Of a stretch of DNA of 64,000 nucleotides, positions 18,646-27,386 are shown piece after piece. The stretch covers positions 388,075 to 452,074 of the forward strand of contig NZ_KV820375.1 in assembly GCF_001815355.1 (NCBI RefSeq), read 5' to 3'. A program made the position numbers and the translations under genes. The stretch comes from Haemophilus sp. HMSC068C11 (GTDB lineage Bacteria > Pseudomonadota > Gammaproteobacteria > Enterobacterales > Pasteurellaceae). Below the pieces are notes generated by a model. It was not told the DNA's origin. It ran no database searches and was given only the letters and a program-made list of their open reading frames with translations. The number at the start of each line of letters is the position of its first letter. Within the stretch, counting starts at the first letter, position 1.

Positions 18646-19452
18646 ATGCAATTATCTCAATCTCTTCTCGATCAAGTCCGCACACTCGCTAATGAAGCGG
18701 GAAAACATTTAACTCATTTTTACCAACAGAATGTGACAATACAAACCAAATCGGATAACACCCCTGTCACGGAAGCCGATTTATTTGTCAGCCAATTTCT
18801 AATCGAAAAACTGACCGCACTTTTCCCTGACATTCCTGTTATTTCAGAGGAAAACTGCAATATCCCCTTTGAACAACGCCAAACTTGGCACACTTATTGG
18901 CTAATCGATCCCCTTGATGGCACGCAGCAATTTATTGATCGCACCGATCAATTCTCCGTATTGATTACACTCGTGCAAGACCACCAACCTGTGCTAGGCG
19001 TGATTCACTTCCCTATTTTGAATATCACCTATTACGCCATGAAAGGTTTTGGGGCATTCAAACAAAGTAACAAAGAGATAACACGCTTACAGCCAAGAAA
19101 CATAGATCTCACCAAACCGTTAAAAATCGCCGTAGGCGCCACCACCTCACAAGAAAAAGTGCGGTCAATTTTAGCGAAGAATTTGCCATGTGAATTTACG
19201 GTGGTGGGTTCGAGTAGTTTGAAAAGTGGTTTGGTTGCAGAAGGAATTGTTGATTGCTATGTTCGCCTCGGCAAAACCGGTGAATGGGATACGGCAGGCG
19301 CTGAAATTTTATTAGCTGAAATCAATGGGATGATTTTCGATCCGCACTATCAGCCGCTCACCTATAATCATCGTGAAAGTTTAATTAATCCACCCTTTGT
19401 GATGGTGGCAGATAATACACAAAATTGGGCATCTGTCTTTCAATTTAATTGA
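18646..19452 (+). CDS. cysQ: 3'(2'),5'-bisphosphate nucleotidase CysQ
   Basis: Removes the 3' phosphate from PAP and PAPS, recycling a by-product of sulfate assimilation. It has 268 residues of the inositol monophosphatase superfamily: metal-binding ISEEN, DPLDGTQQFI, and the C-terminal GEWDTAGAEILLAE. The metal ligands Glu and Asp are all present. Two uptake signals lie in the frame (18814-18822, 19157-19165). Confidence 0.92.
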   Translation: MQLSQSLLDQVRTLANEAGKHLTHFYQQNVTIQTKSDNTPVTEADLFVSQFLIEKLTALFPDIPVISEENCNIPFEQRQTWHTYWLIDPLDGTQQFIDRTDQFSVLITLVQDHQPVLGVIHFPILNITYYAMKGFGAFKQSNKEITRLQPRNIDLTKPLKIAVGATTSQEKVRSILAKNLPCEFTVVGSSSLKSGLVAEGIVDCYVRLGKTGEWDTAGAEILLAEINGMIFDPHYQPLTYNHRESLINPPFVMVADNTQNWASVFQFN

Positions 19453-19524
19453 TTGGTTCGATTGGTAAAGTGCAGTAATATATTGCATTATTTAAAAATA
19501 CTACTCGGAACAATAAGGAATAAT

Positions 19525-21006
19525 ATGCAAACGAATAATAACTGTATCGTAATTTTTGGTGCTTCCGGTGATTTAACTCACCGTAAACTCATTCCCGCAC
19601 TTTATAATCTCTTCAAATTTGGCCGCTTAAACAAATTTTCTGTATTAGGTGTCGCGCGTTCAGAATTAAACGATGAGACTTTCCGTGAAAAAATGCGTGA
19701 AGCGTTACTTGAAACAGAAGAAACCACTCCAGAAACGCTAGACGCTTTTTGTAGTCATCTCTATTACCAAGCGGTAAACACATCTGATGCTGCGGATTAC
19801 GGTAAATTAGTCCCTCGTTTAGAAGAATTACATACTAAATATCAAACGAATGGCAACACCCTTTACTATATGTCCACGCCACCAAGCTTATATGGTGTAA
19901 TTCCAGAATGCCTCGCGGCCCATGGTTTAAACGAAGAAAAAGACGGTTGGAAACGTATTATTGTCGAAAAACCTTTTGGTTACGATGAAAAAACAGCACA
20001 AGAACTCGACGTCCAAATTCATCGTTTCTTTGAAGAACATCAGATCTATCGTATCGATCATTATCTTGGTAAAGAAACCGTACAAAACTTGCTTGTTTTG
20101 CGCTTCTCGAATGGCTTATTCGAACCACTTTGGAACCGTAATTACATTGATTATGTCGAAATTACGGGTGCCGAAGCCATTGGTGTAGAAGAACGTGGTG
20201 GCTATTATGATGGTTCTGGCGCAATGCGTGACATGTTCCAAAACCACTTATTACAAGTTTTAGCCATGGTTGCCATGGAACCACCCGCAATCATCAATGC
20301 GAACTCAATGCGTGATGAAGTGGCCAAAGTCATGCATTCTTTACGTCCATTAACGCAAGATGACGTTGAGCACAACTTAGTGCTTGGCCAATACACTGCT
20401 GCGGAAATTGATGGCAAAGAAGTCAAAGGCTATTTACAAGAAAAAGGTGTACCTGCTAACTCTCGCACTGAAACCTTTATGGCGCTACGTTGCGAAATCG
20501 AAAACTGGCGTTGGGCAGGTGTGCCTTTCTATGTGCGTACAGGTAAACGCTTACCAGCACGTGTGACAGAAATTGTGATTCATTTCAAAACCACGCCACA
20601 TCCGGTATTCAGTCAAAATGCGCCTGAGAATAAATTGATCATCCGTATTCAACCTGATGAAGCCATTTCAATGCGCTTCGGTTTGAAAAAACCAGGTGCA
20701 GGCTTCGAAGCGAAAGAAGTATCAATGGATTTCCGTTATGCCGATTTAGCCGATGAGCAAGTGCTAACAGCTTATGAACGCTTATTGCTTGATGCGATGA
20801 AAGGCGATGCGACACTCTTTGCGCGTACTGACGCAGTACACGCCGCATGGAAATTCGTTCAACCGATTTTAGACTACAAAGAAGCGGGCGGCCGAGTTCA
20901 TGAATATGAAGCCGGCACTTGGGGACCAGTTGCCGCTGAAAAACTCATTGCGAAAAGCGGTCGCGTATGGCGTAAACCAAGCGGTAAAATGAAGAAAAAG
21001 GTTTAG
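19525..21006 (+). CDS. zwf: Glucose-6-phosphate 1-dehydrogenase
   Basis: First enzyme of the oxidative pentose-phosphate pathway, making NADPH and 6-phosphogluconolactone. The protein is 493 residues from ATG 19525, which has an AAGGAA ribosome site. The frame extends upstream to a TTG at 19453, but those 24 residues are not family-like. Visible are the NADP-binding [11 protein letters not shown], the active-site RIDHYLGKE, and [10 protein letters not shown]. It is followed at 61 bases by pgl, the next enzyme. Confidence 0.97.
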   Translation: MQTNNNCIVIFGASGDLTHRKLIPALYNLFKFGRLNKFSVLGVARSELNDETFREKMREALLETEETTPETLDAFCSHLYYQAVNTSDAADYGKLVPRLEELHTKYQTNGNTLYYMSTPPSLYGVIPECLAAHGLNEEKDGWKRIIVEKPFGYDEKTAQELDVQIHRFFEEHQIYRIDHYLGKETVQNLLVLRFSNGLFEPLWNRNYIDYVEITGAEAIGVEERGGYYDGSGAMRDMFQNHLLQVLAMVAMEPPAIINANSMRDEVAKVMHSLRPLTQDDVEHNLVLGQYTAAEIDGKEVKGYLQEKGVPANSRTETFMALRCEIENWRWAGVPFYVRTGKRLPARVTEIVIHFKTTPHPVFSQNAPENKLIIRIQPDEAISMRFGLKKPGAGFEAKEVSMDFRYADLADEQVLTAYERLLLDAMKGDATLFARTDAVHAAWKFVQPILDYKEAGGRVHEYEAGTWGPVAAEKLIAKSGRVWRKPSGKMKKKV

Positions 21007-21019
21007 TCATCAATATCTC

Positions 21020-21041
21020 GCCTTCTTCAATAGAAGAAGGC
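21020..21041 (+). other. Stem-loop between zwf and pgl
   Basis: GCCTTCTTC (21020-21028) and GAAGAAGGC (21033-21041) form a perfect 9-pair hairpin with the loop AATA. No T run follows, so it is more likely a 3'-end stabiliser or processing hairpin than a terminator. Confidence 0.6.
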
Positions 21042-21067
21042 TTATCACCGAATAGAGAGAAACAAAC

Positions 21068-21766
21068 ATGAACACCATTACCTTCCCAACGGCTCAACAC
21101 GCTGTTGAAAAGATTGCTCAAGAATTTGTGATTTATAGTCAATTAAGTCACCCTGTGCATATTTCTCTTTCTGGCGGTTCAACACCTAAGCTGTTATTCA
21201 AAACTTTAGCCAAAGCGCCTTATACCGAACAAATCAACTGGAAGAATCTGCATTTTTGGTGGGGTGATGATCGCATGGTTCCACCAACAGATTCAGAAAG
21301 CAACTACGGTGAAGTGCAAAAACTCTTATTCGATCATATTCAAATTCCCGCAGAAAATATCCACCGAATTCGTGGCGAAAATGAACCGCACTTTGAGTTA
21401 AAACGTTTCGAAGAAGAATTAAGTGCGGTCATTCCAAACGGTGTTTTTGATTGGATCATTCTAGGTATGGGAACTGACGGTCATACCGCTTCTCTCTTCC
21501 CACATCAAACCAATTTTGATGATGAAAACCTAGCTGTCATTGCTAAACACCCTGAAAGTGGTCAAATTCGCATTTCTAAAACAGCCAAACTCATTGAACA
21601 AGCGAAACGCATTACCTATTTGGTCACTGGCGAAAGCAAAGCAGACATTTTAAAAGAAATCCAAACGACTCCTGCAGAGAATCTGCCTTATCCCGCAGCA
21701 AAAATTAAAGCAAAAAATGGAGTGACGGAATGGTATTTGGATAAAGCGGCAGCTAAATTGCTATAA
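21068..21766 (+). CDS. pgl: 6-phosphogluconolactonase
   Basis: Hydrolyses 6-phosphogluconolactone, second step of the oxidative pentose-phosphate pathway. It has 232 residues of the DevB/SOL type with ISLSGGSTPKLLF, the WGDDRMVPPTDSESNYG block and LGMGTDGHTASLFP, characteristic of the family and related to glucosamine-6-phosphate isomerases. It lies between zwf and a small accessory region before gnd. Two uptake signals are found within (21385-21393, 21421-21429). Confidence 0.96.
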   Translation: MNTITFPTAQHAVEKIAQEFVIYSQLSHPVHISLSGGSTPKLLFKTLAKAPYTEQINWKNLHFWWGDDRMVPPTDSESNYGEVQKLLFDHIQIPAENIHRIRGENEPHFELKRFEEELSAVIPNGVFDWIILGMGTDGHTASLFPHQTNFDDENLAVIAKHPESGQIRISKTAKLIEQAKRITYLVTGESKADILKEIQTTPAENLPYPAAKIKAKNGVTEWYLDKAAAKLL

Positions 21767-21799
21767 CAGGTTAAGTATCAAATATCACAGGCTTGCAAA

Positions 21800-22192
21800 A
21801 TGATAGACTACAAAGTGAATGAACCGATTTCAGTTAAACAATTTATTGAATTGTTAAATAAAACAACGCTCGGGGCACGCCGTCCGTTAGAGGATGAAAA
21901 ACGCGTCGCGGCAATGTTGCATCATGCGGATTTATTAGTGACCGCTTGGGATGGTGAACGATTAGTGGGTGTGGCACGTTCCGTGACAGATTTTGCCTAC
22001 TGCTGTTATTTATCTGATTTAGCGGTTGATGAACAATATCAAAAACAAGGTATCGGCTTGAAGTTGATTGAACACACTAAGCAAGCCTTACATCCACAAG
22101 CCAAAATCGTGCTTTTATCTGCTCCACAAGCAGTAGATTATTATCCGCATATTGGATTTACTCAACATATGAGTGCATGGACGAAGAGTTAA
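21800..22192 (+). CDS. GNAT-family N-acetyltransferase
   Basis: A 130-residue single-domain acetyltransferase with the acetyl-CoA-binding signature QYQKQGIGLKLIEHT (the Q/RxxGxG/A loop) after the beta-4 strand YLSDLAVD, and the late YYPHIGF motif. The substrate is unknown. It starts 33 bases after pgl with a weak ribosome site. Its 3' third is repeated about 980 bases downstream as a truncated copy (23017-23225). Confidence 0.85.
   Translation: MIDYKVNEPISVKQFIELLNKTTLGARRPLEDEKRVAAMLHHADLLVTAWDGERLVGVARSVTDFAYCCYLSDLAVDEQYQKQGIGLKLIEHTKQALHPQAKIVLLSAPQAVDYYPHIGFTQHMSAWTKS
22035..22190 (+). repeat. Direct repeat, copy A (3' part of GNAT gene)
   Basis: This segment reappears at 23017-23172, offset by 982 bases. 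By eye about nine bases differ over about 156, with a long identical core (AACACACTAAGC onward). The two copies flank the lipoprotein and the conserved hypothetical gene. Confidence 0.9.
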
Positions 22193-22218
22193 TTTATTAG
22201 AATGATATGGAGACAAAA

Positions 22219-22635
22219 ATGAAAAAACTGTTTGTACTGCTTACTTCAACTTTGTTATTTGCTTGTTCATCTGGTCCATCTTTAGATCAGTTAGCGACAC
22301 AAATGCCAAAAGATAATCGCTCAGTAATGCTTCAAGTTCCAGAAGCAGGAAACCCAGTTTCAAATGGAATGCTTGTAGCAACGATTAGAACCGCAGGTGG
22401 TACTTCAGGAAAACGACTCATATCTCTTTTAGCTACAGATAATTTACACATTGGAATTGCAGGGAACAGTCAATCTGTGAATAAAGCAGTTGCTATGTAT
22501 GGACTAAATAATGCAGAAAAGGTCGGTAAGAATGTATCTTTATACCTTGTTGGAGATAGTCAAAGTGATAAAGCAGATCTAGAAAAAGCCGCAAAAGCGA
22601 AAAATGTAGAAATGCATTACATTATGCAAAAATAA
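22219..22635 (+). CDS. Small lipoprotein, unknown function
   Basis: 138 residues with a signal and lipobox LLFACSS (Cys15), so a predicted lipoprotein. The start used is ATG 22219 after a GGAGA ribosome site; the ATG four codons upstream is less well placed because it is part of that site. The mature part, with NGMLVATIRTAGGTSGKRLISLL and an alternating beta/alpha tail, has no motif I can name. Three or four small genes here lie between pgl and gnd and look accessory. Confidence 0.72.
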   Translation: MKKLFVLLTSTLLFACSSGPSLDQLATQMPKDNRSVMLQVPEAGNPVSNGMLVATIRTAGGTSGKRLISLLATDNLHIGIAGNSQSVNKAVAMYGLNNAEKVGKNVSLYLVGDSQSDKADLEKAAKAKNVEMHYIMQK

Positions 22636-22666
22636 GATATAGATACATCAGATGCGGAGTGACTTA

Positions 22667-22999
22667 ATGTTGAATTTAGATAATAAAAAATTTGTTGCGG
22701 TTGAAAACACCGCAAATGGTGAGGTCAGTAGCCAAACAGAATTTCATTACCATCAACAAGGTAAAATGATTTGGGCAGAATATGGTGGCGGTGAAATTTT
22801 AAAAGGCTTTTTAATTGGAAAATGGATTAACGATACTCAAATTGAATTTACGTATCAACATTTAAATCAATCTCTAGAAAATCGTTTGGGGCGTTGCTGT
22901 ACAACATTTTCTTTAGAAGAAAGTAAACTCGTCGGCCATGAAAAATGGCAGTGGCTAGACACGTTAGAGCAAGGTAGCTCTTTAATTAGAGAAATTTAA
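22667..22999 (+). CDS. Conserved hypothetical (often mislabelled N-acetylglutamate synthase)
   Basis: A 110-residue protein starting at ATG 22667 after GGAG; an ATG at 22652 in frame overlaps that ribosome site. It contains the patterns GEVSSQTEFHYHQQG, AEYGGGEILKGFLIG and HEKWQW, which I recall from a widespread small beta-rich family that databases name N-acetylglutamate synthase without evidence. It is not related to ArgA or to the GNAT fold. Its function is unknown. Confidence 0.72.
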   Translation: MLNLDNKKFVAVENTANGEVSSQTEFHYHQQGKMIWAEYGGGEILKGFLIGKWINDTQIEFTYQHLNQSLENRLGRCCTTFSLEESKLVGHEKWQWLDTLEQGSSLIREI

Positions 23000-23016
23000 A
23001 AGAAGTTTTGCTATAG

Positions 23017-23225
23017 AATATCTGAAACAAGGTATCATCTTGCAGTTAATTGAACACACTAAGCAAGCCTTACATCCACAAGCCAAAATCGTGCTTTTAT
23101 CTGCTCCACAAGCAGTGGATTATTATCCACATATTGGATTTACTCAACATATGAGTGCGTGGACGAAGAGTCAAAAAGCTCGTGGATATAATAAGAAAAT
23201 AGCTCATAACATCCAATACTATTAA
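23017..23225 (+). pseudogene. Truncated second copy of the GNAT acetyltransferase gene
   Basis: Copy B of the repeat encodes the last ~50 residues of the acetyltransferase (LIEHTKQALHPQAKI to HMSAWTKS) in frame, but lacks the N-terminal half and the front of the acetyl-CoA loop. It then reads on 16 residues past the normal stop, because TTAA became TCAA, to a TAA at 23223-23225. The only upstream start is a TTG with no ribosome site. It is a decayed remnant, not a working gene. Confidence 0.8.
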
Positions 23226-23241
23226 ACCGGAGATAAGAAGT

Positions 23242-23688
23242 ATGGACAACGACACCTTTATAGCAAGTATTACATCAGCATCAACTATTGTTTCAGCTTT
23301 TGGTGCTGCCTATTTAACCAACTACTTAAATAATAAAAAACAAAAGGATAATGAAGAAGATATACTTATTAATGATATAAAAAATTTTGCTCAGCAGTGT
23401 TTTAATATAGCAAATGACAATAAAGGTTCAATTAAGCAACATGATTTTATAAGATTAACTAGGACTTTAAAAGAATACCAGTCTTACTTCAGAGTCCTCA
23501 ACCTAAATGAAAATGAAGCTCCCATTAGTAAGAGCCTAACAGAACTGAAACGTATAGTGAAGACGTATCGAGAGGATTATAGGAAAAATCTAATTAATAG
23601 CACAAAAGACTTGGATCAATCTGATAGTAATAAGCAGAGTTCCGGATTCAACTATATTCTTAAAGAATTAGCAAAGATAAATAAGTAA
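23242..23688 (+). CDS. Orphan membrane-anchored protein, unknown
   Basis: A 148-residue protein with one N-terminal hydrophobic segment (about 8-28, STIVSAFGAAYLTNYL) followed by a Lys/Asn/Asp-rich helical region. The start has a good GGAGATAAGAAGT ribosome site. It is notably A+T-rich with codons such as ATA and AGG (the neighbours rarely use them), suggesting recent acquisition. I recognise no family. The topology (short membrane anchor plus cytoplasmic helices) recalls small phage or defence-related proteins, but nothing supports a function. Confidence 0.65.
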   Translation: MDNDTFIASITSASTIVSAFGAAYLTNYLNNKKQKDNEEDILINDIKNFAQQCFNIANDNKGSIKQHDFIRLTRTLKEYQSYFRVLNLNENEAPISKSLTELKRIVKTYREDYRKNLINSTKDLDQSDSNKQSSGFNYILKELAKINK

Positions 23689-23758
23689 TAATCCTTGTAG
23701 GATTTAAAATATTATGGTGGGTAAAAGTCCCCCTACCAATTAAAAATAGGAGAAAACA

Positions 23759-25213
23759 ATGTCAGTAAAAGGCGACATCGGTGTTATCGGCTTAGCCGTA
23801 ATGGGGCAAAACCTCATTTTAAATATGAATGATCATGGCTTTAAAGTGGTGGCATATAACCGTACCACTTCAAAAGTGGATGAATTTTTACAAGGTGCAG
23901 CAAAAGGCACCAATATTATCGGTGCATACTCTTTAGAAGATTTAGCTTCTAAATTAGAGAAACCACGTAAAGTGATGTTAATGGTACGCGCGGGTGATGT
24001 GGTGGATCAGTTCATTGAGGCATTATTACCGCACTTAGAAGAAGGCGACATCATCATTGATGGTGGTAACTCAAACTATCCTGATACCAACCGTCGTGTT
24101 AAAGCATTGGCTGAAAAAGGCATTCGCTTTATCGGTTCGGGTGTTTCGGGGGGTGAAGAAGGTGCACGTCATGGACCCTCTATCATGCCGGGTGGTAACC
24201 ACGAAGCATGGCCATATGTTAAACCAATCTTCCAAGCCATCTCTGCTAAAACCGAACAAGGTGAACCTTGCTGTGACTGGGTTGGTGGAGAAGGTGCTGG
24301 CCACTTTGTGAAAATGGTTCACAATGGTATCGAATATGGCGATATGCAATTAATTTGTGAAGCTTACCAATTCTTAAAAGAAGGTTTAGGCTTAAGCTAT
24401 GAAGAAATGCAAGCTATCTTCGCAGAATGGAAAAAAACTGAACTTGATAGCTACTTAATCGATATCACGACCGATATTCTTGGTTATAAAGATGCTGATG
24501 GTGAACCATTAGTTGAAAAGATCTTAGATACAGCTGGCCAAAAAGGGACCGGTAAATGGACGGGTATCAATGCATTAGATTTCGGTATTCCATTAACCTT
24601 AATCACTGAATCTGTCTTTGCTCGTTGCGTATCTTCCTTTAAAGATCAACGTGTTGCCGCTAACCAATTATTTGGCAAAACAATTCAACCGGTTGAAGGC
24701 GATAAAAAAGTGTGGATTGAAGCGGTACGTAAAGCCTTATTAGCGTCTAAAATCATTTCTTACGCACAAGGCTTTATGCTGATTCGTGAAGCCTCTGAAC
24801 AATTTGGCTGGAACATCAACTACGGTGCAACAGCATTATTATGGCGTGAAGGTTGTATTATCCGTAGCCGTTTCTTAGGTAACATTCGTGATGCATATGA
24901 AGCCAATCCAGATTTAATCTTCTTAGGTTCAGATAGTTACTTCAAAGGCATTTTAGAAAACGCATTGAGTGACTGGCGTAAAGTGGTGGCAAAATCGATC
25001 GAAGTAGGTATCCCAATGCCTTGTATGGCATCTGCGATTACCTTCTTAGATGGTTACACTTCAGCCCGTTTACCAGCAAACTTGTTGCAAGCACAACGTG
25101 ACTACTTCGGTGCACATACTTATGAGCGTACCGACAAACCACGCGGTGAATTCTTCCACACCAACTGGACAGGTCGCGGTGGTAATACTGCATCTACCAC
25201 TTATGATGTGTAA
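23759..25213 (+). CDS. gnd: 6-phosphogluconate dehydrogenase (decarboxylating)
   Basis: Third oxidative pentose-phosphate enzyme, yielding ribulose 5-phosphate, CO2 and NADPH. It has 484 residues with the N-terminal GVIGLAVMGQNLILN dinucleotide fold, GVSGGEEGARHGPSIMPGG, the catalytic FVKMVHNGIEYGDMQ (Lys and Glu) and a C-terminal helical domain ending FHTNWTGRGGNT. It completes zwf-pgl-gnd despite the inserted small genes. An exact uptake signal lies at 24028-24036. Confidence 0.97.
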   Translation: MSVKGDIGVIGLAVMGQNLILNMNDHGFKVVAYNRTTSKVDEFLQGAAKGTNIIGAYSLEDLASKLEKPRKVMLMVRAGDVVDQFIEALLPHLEEGDIIIDGGNSNYPDTNRRVKALAEKGIRFIGSGVSGGEEGARHGPSIMPGGNHEAWPYVKPIFQAISAKTEQGEPCCDWVGGEGAGHFVKMVHNGIEYGDMQLICEAYQFLKEGLGLSYEEMQAIFAEWKKTELDSYLIDITTDILGYKDADGEPLVEKILDTAGQKGTGKWTGINALDFGIPLTLITESVFARCVSSFKDQRVAANQLFGKTIQPVEGDKKVWIEAVRKALLASKIISYAQGFMLIREASEQFGWNINYGATALLWREGCIIRSRFLGNIRDAYEANPDLIFLGSDSYFKGILENALSDWRKVVAKSIEVGIPMPCMASAITFLDGYTSARLPANLLQAQRDYFGAHTYERTDKPRGEFFHTNWTGRGGNTASTTYDV

Positions 25214-25236
25214 ATCTAAAAACGCATGATAAACTC

Positions 25237-25273
25237 ACCGCACTTTGTTCGCATAAAGTGCGGTTTATTTTTA
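25237..25273 (+). terminator. gnd terminator from paired uptake signals
   Basis: ACCGCACTTT (25237-25246) and AAAGTGCGGT (25255-25264) form a 10-pair stem, followed by TTATTTTT. Confidence 0.85.
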
Positions 25274-25292
25274 CCTTATTTTGGAGAAACCT

Positions 25293-25613
25293 ATGTTACC
25301 TCAATCACGCTTAGATAAAATTTCAGAAATGGAAAACCTTCTCAATGAAGCAGAGAGTTTCTTAGCTGACGCAGAACAATTTCTTGAAAAATGGCAGGCC
25401 TTCTTACCAAAAATGAAAACCTTAGAACACTATTATTTTGATGGTGACTGGCGAGCTGACTATCGGGCTTATGAAGAAGGTGAAATTCCTGAAAATATGC
25501 CTTGTGGTGTATTAAGTGAAGATTTAGTATTTAATGCGAGTACAGGACACCATGGATTGGCGATTGAATATTTGAAAGTGATTGCGAAAGTATTAGATCA
25601 AGCTAAAGATTAA
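25293..25613 (+). CDS. DUF4298-type small protein
   Basis: 106 residues from ATG 25293 (GGAGAAA upstream); a TTG at 25281 in frame is part of the ribosome site. The N-terminal half is a helical hairpin rich in Glu and Leu. The second half holds YYFDGDWRADYRAYEEGEIP and CGVLSEDLVFN, the pattern I associate with DUF4298, a family of unknown function. It follows gnd across a terminator, so it is probably a separate unit. Confidence 0.72.
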   Translation: MLPQSRLDKISEMENLLNEAESFLADAEQFLEKWQAFLPKMKTLEHYYFDGDWRADYRAYEEGEIPENMPCGVLSEDLVFNASTGHHGLAIEYLKVIAKVLDQAKD

Positions 25614-25631
25614 TATTCAATATATTTAATT

Positions 25632-25667
25632 GTTCAAAAAAACATCGAAAAACGCATATTTTTGAAC
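25632..25667. repeat. Inverted repeat in the promoter region of the OsmB-like gene
   Basis: GTTCAAAAA (25632-25640) and TTTTTGAAC (25659-25667) are perfect complements separated by 18 bases. It could end the DUF4298 gene or serve as a regulatory site; a further short symmetry, CTATC/GATAG, lies nearby at about 25701-25716. Confidence 0.45.
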
Positions 25668-25742
25668 TTTCATTCATATCCGTTTGTCTTATGGAGTACT
25701 ATCAATATGGATAGTTTTATATGTTAAACACGGAGAGATCCT

Positions 25743-25946
25743 ATGAAATTAATTGGAAAATCACTTGTTATCGCGATGACTGTTATTTCCCTTGCTGCAT
25801 GTGGAAATATGAACCGTACACAAAAAAATACAACAGCTGGTGCAGCTATTGGTGGTGCAGCAGGCTATATGCTTGGTGGTAATACCGCGACCACATTAGG
25901 TGGTGCCGCATTAGGTGGCGTAATCGGTAGCCAAGTCAATAAATAG
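25743..25946 (+). CDS. Glycine-zipper lipoprotein, OsmB-like
   Basis: 67 residues: signal and lipobox LAACG (Cys21), then a glycine-zipper stretch GAAIGGAAGYMLGGN and LGGAALGGVIGSQVNK, as in the osmotically inducible lipoprotein OsmB. Glycine zippers form tight helical pairs in outer-membrane-associated lipoproteins. An AGAGA ribosome site precedes it. The symbol osmB is not assigned because many unrelated glycine-zipper proteins share this pattern. Confidence 0.78.
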   Translation: MKLIGKSLVIAMTVISLAACGNMNRTQKNTTAGAAIGGAAGYMLGGNTATTLGGAALGGVIGSQVNK

Positions 25947-25950
25947 TCAA

Positions 25951-25990
25951 AAAAATAACCGCACTTAATGAGTGCGGTTATTTTTTATTG
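25951..25990. terminator. Bidirectional terminator, lipoprotein/srmB
   Basis: AAAAAAATAACCGCACTTA (25951-) and TGAGTGCGGTTATTTTTTATT form a long stem between convergent genes. The left arm is an exact uptake signal and the right arm is one base off (GAGTGCGGT). It overlaps the srmB stop region. Confidence 0.85.
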
Positions 25991-27316
25991 TTTCTCTGCA
26001 GCTTTTTCTGCGCTAGGTTTACGGCGTTTACCAATGTTTTTTGTATCTTTATGACGAAGTTTAGCTTTCTTCTTCACCTCTGATTTTTTCTTTTCTTCAC
26101 GCTTTTCTTTAATACGTGCTTTTTGCTTTTTAGACATGGATTTTACTTCCCCATCTTTTGGTGGTTTGGTACGAGGTTCTAATCCTTCTAAAATACGCGC
26201 TTTTAAAAGTTCTTCTGTATAACGCTTAATCTTACCGAGTAATTTGTAATCATGCGCTTCCACAAAAGAAACCGCTGTGCCTTTTTTTCCTGCTCGAGCG
26301 GTACGACCAATACGATGTAAATACGTATCTGCACTATAAGGTAAATCGAAGTTCATGACGTGTGTGACATCATCAATATCAATCCCGCGAGCAGCCACGT
26401 CAGTTGCCACTAACACAGTAACAACACCTGATTTCAACTTATCAATGGCATTATTACGTTGCGTTTGTGCCATATCGCCTTCTAGATAAGTGGAGCGAAT
26501 GCCACGTTTACGCAAAGTTTCAGAAAGCTCACGCACATCTTCGCGACGACGGACAAACACAATACCACGGCTCACTTTCTCGATTTCGATAAAACGTGCA
26601 AGCAACTTAATTTTATGTTCATTGCTATCAGCGTGATAATACCACTGATTGATTTTCTTACGCTCACGACGACTTGGCTCGGCATCAATTTTTACCGGAT
26701 CATTCAATAAACGTTCTGCGAAATCAACTAATAACTCCCCTTCTAATGTGGCAGAGAAAAGGAGCGTTTGTTTACGCCAACGTGTTTCAGCCGCAATTTT
26801 CTCCGCATCTTGCCCAAAGCCCATTTGCAACATGCGATCTGCTTCATCAAAAATTAGCATTTCTACCGCGCGACAATCAAAGTTCTCTTCTTTGATGTAT
26901 TGCAATAAACGCCCCGGTGTTGCTACTACGATATCCTGATTTGAATTAAATACTTCCCCATGATTTTGATAAGCCACACCGCCAGTAATGGTTGCAATCT
27001 TCAAATGCGTGAATTGCGCCAGTTCTTCCGCTTGCTCTGCAACCTGCATCGCTAACTCACGGGTTGGCGTTAAAATTAAAATGCGAGGTGCACCAGGTTT
27101 ACGACGGGGATAATCCAATAAATGCTGAATCGCTGGCAATAAAAATGCAGCAGTTTTACCTGTACCTGTTGGTGCAGAACCTAACACATCACGCTCTTCC
27201 ATTGCAGCCGGAATCGCTTCTAATTGGATGGCAGTTGGGCGAGTATAACCTTTCTTTTCTAAGGCTTTTAATAATTCGGGGGAAAGAGCGAATTCTTCAA
27301 ATGGAGATAAATTCAT
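25985..27316 (-). CDS. srmB: DEAD-box RNA helicase SrmB
   Basis: ATP-dependent RNA helicase that helps 50S ribosome assembly. It has 443 residues with Q motif (TRPTAIQ), Walker A APTGTGKT, PTRELAMQ, DEAD box as FDEADRML, SAT (FSATLEG) and the C-terminal helicase HRIGRTARAG. A Lys/Arg-rich tail (about 385-443) follows. Its divergent neighbour trmN (yfiC) is the same neighbour SrmB has in E. coli, which supports SrmB rather than RhlE or DeaD. Confidence 0.93.
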   Translation of the reverse strand: MNLSPFEEFALSPELLKALEKKGYTRPTAIQLEAIPAAMEERDVLGSAPTGTGKTAAFLLPAIQHLLDYPRRKPGAPRILILTPTRELAMQVAEQAEELAQFTHLKIATITGGVAYQNHGEVFNSNQDIVVATPGRLLQYIKEENFDCRAVEMLIFDEADRMLQMGFGQDAEKIAAETRWRKQTLLFSATLEGELLVDFAERLLNDPVKIDAEPSRRERKKINQWYYHADSNEHKIKLLARFIEIEKVSRGIVFVRRREDVRELSETLRKRGIRSTYLEGDMAQTQRNNAIDKLKSGVVTVLVATDVAARGIDIDDVTHVMNFDLPYSADTYLHRIGRTARAGKKGTAVSFVEAHDYKLLGKIKRYTEELLKARILEGLEPRTKPPKDGEVKSMSKKQKARIKEKREEKKKSEVKKKAKLRHKDTKNIGKRRKPSAEKAAEKQ

Positions 27317-27386
27317 TATTTTGCGTTAATTTGTTAAAATTGGGGCTGATTATACCTGAAAGTGCGGTCATTTTCCGCAAGATTTT

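Noticed and set aside
23689..23758. Hairpin-like GGTGGG / CCCTACC before gnd
   Set aside because: The pairing needs a bulge and a G-T wobble, and there is no T run; too weak to call.
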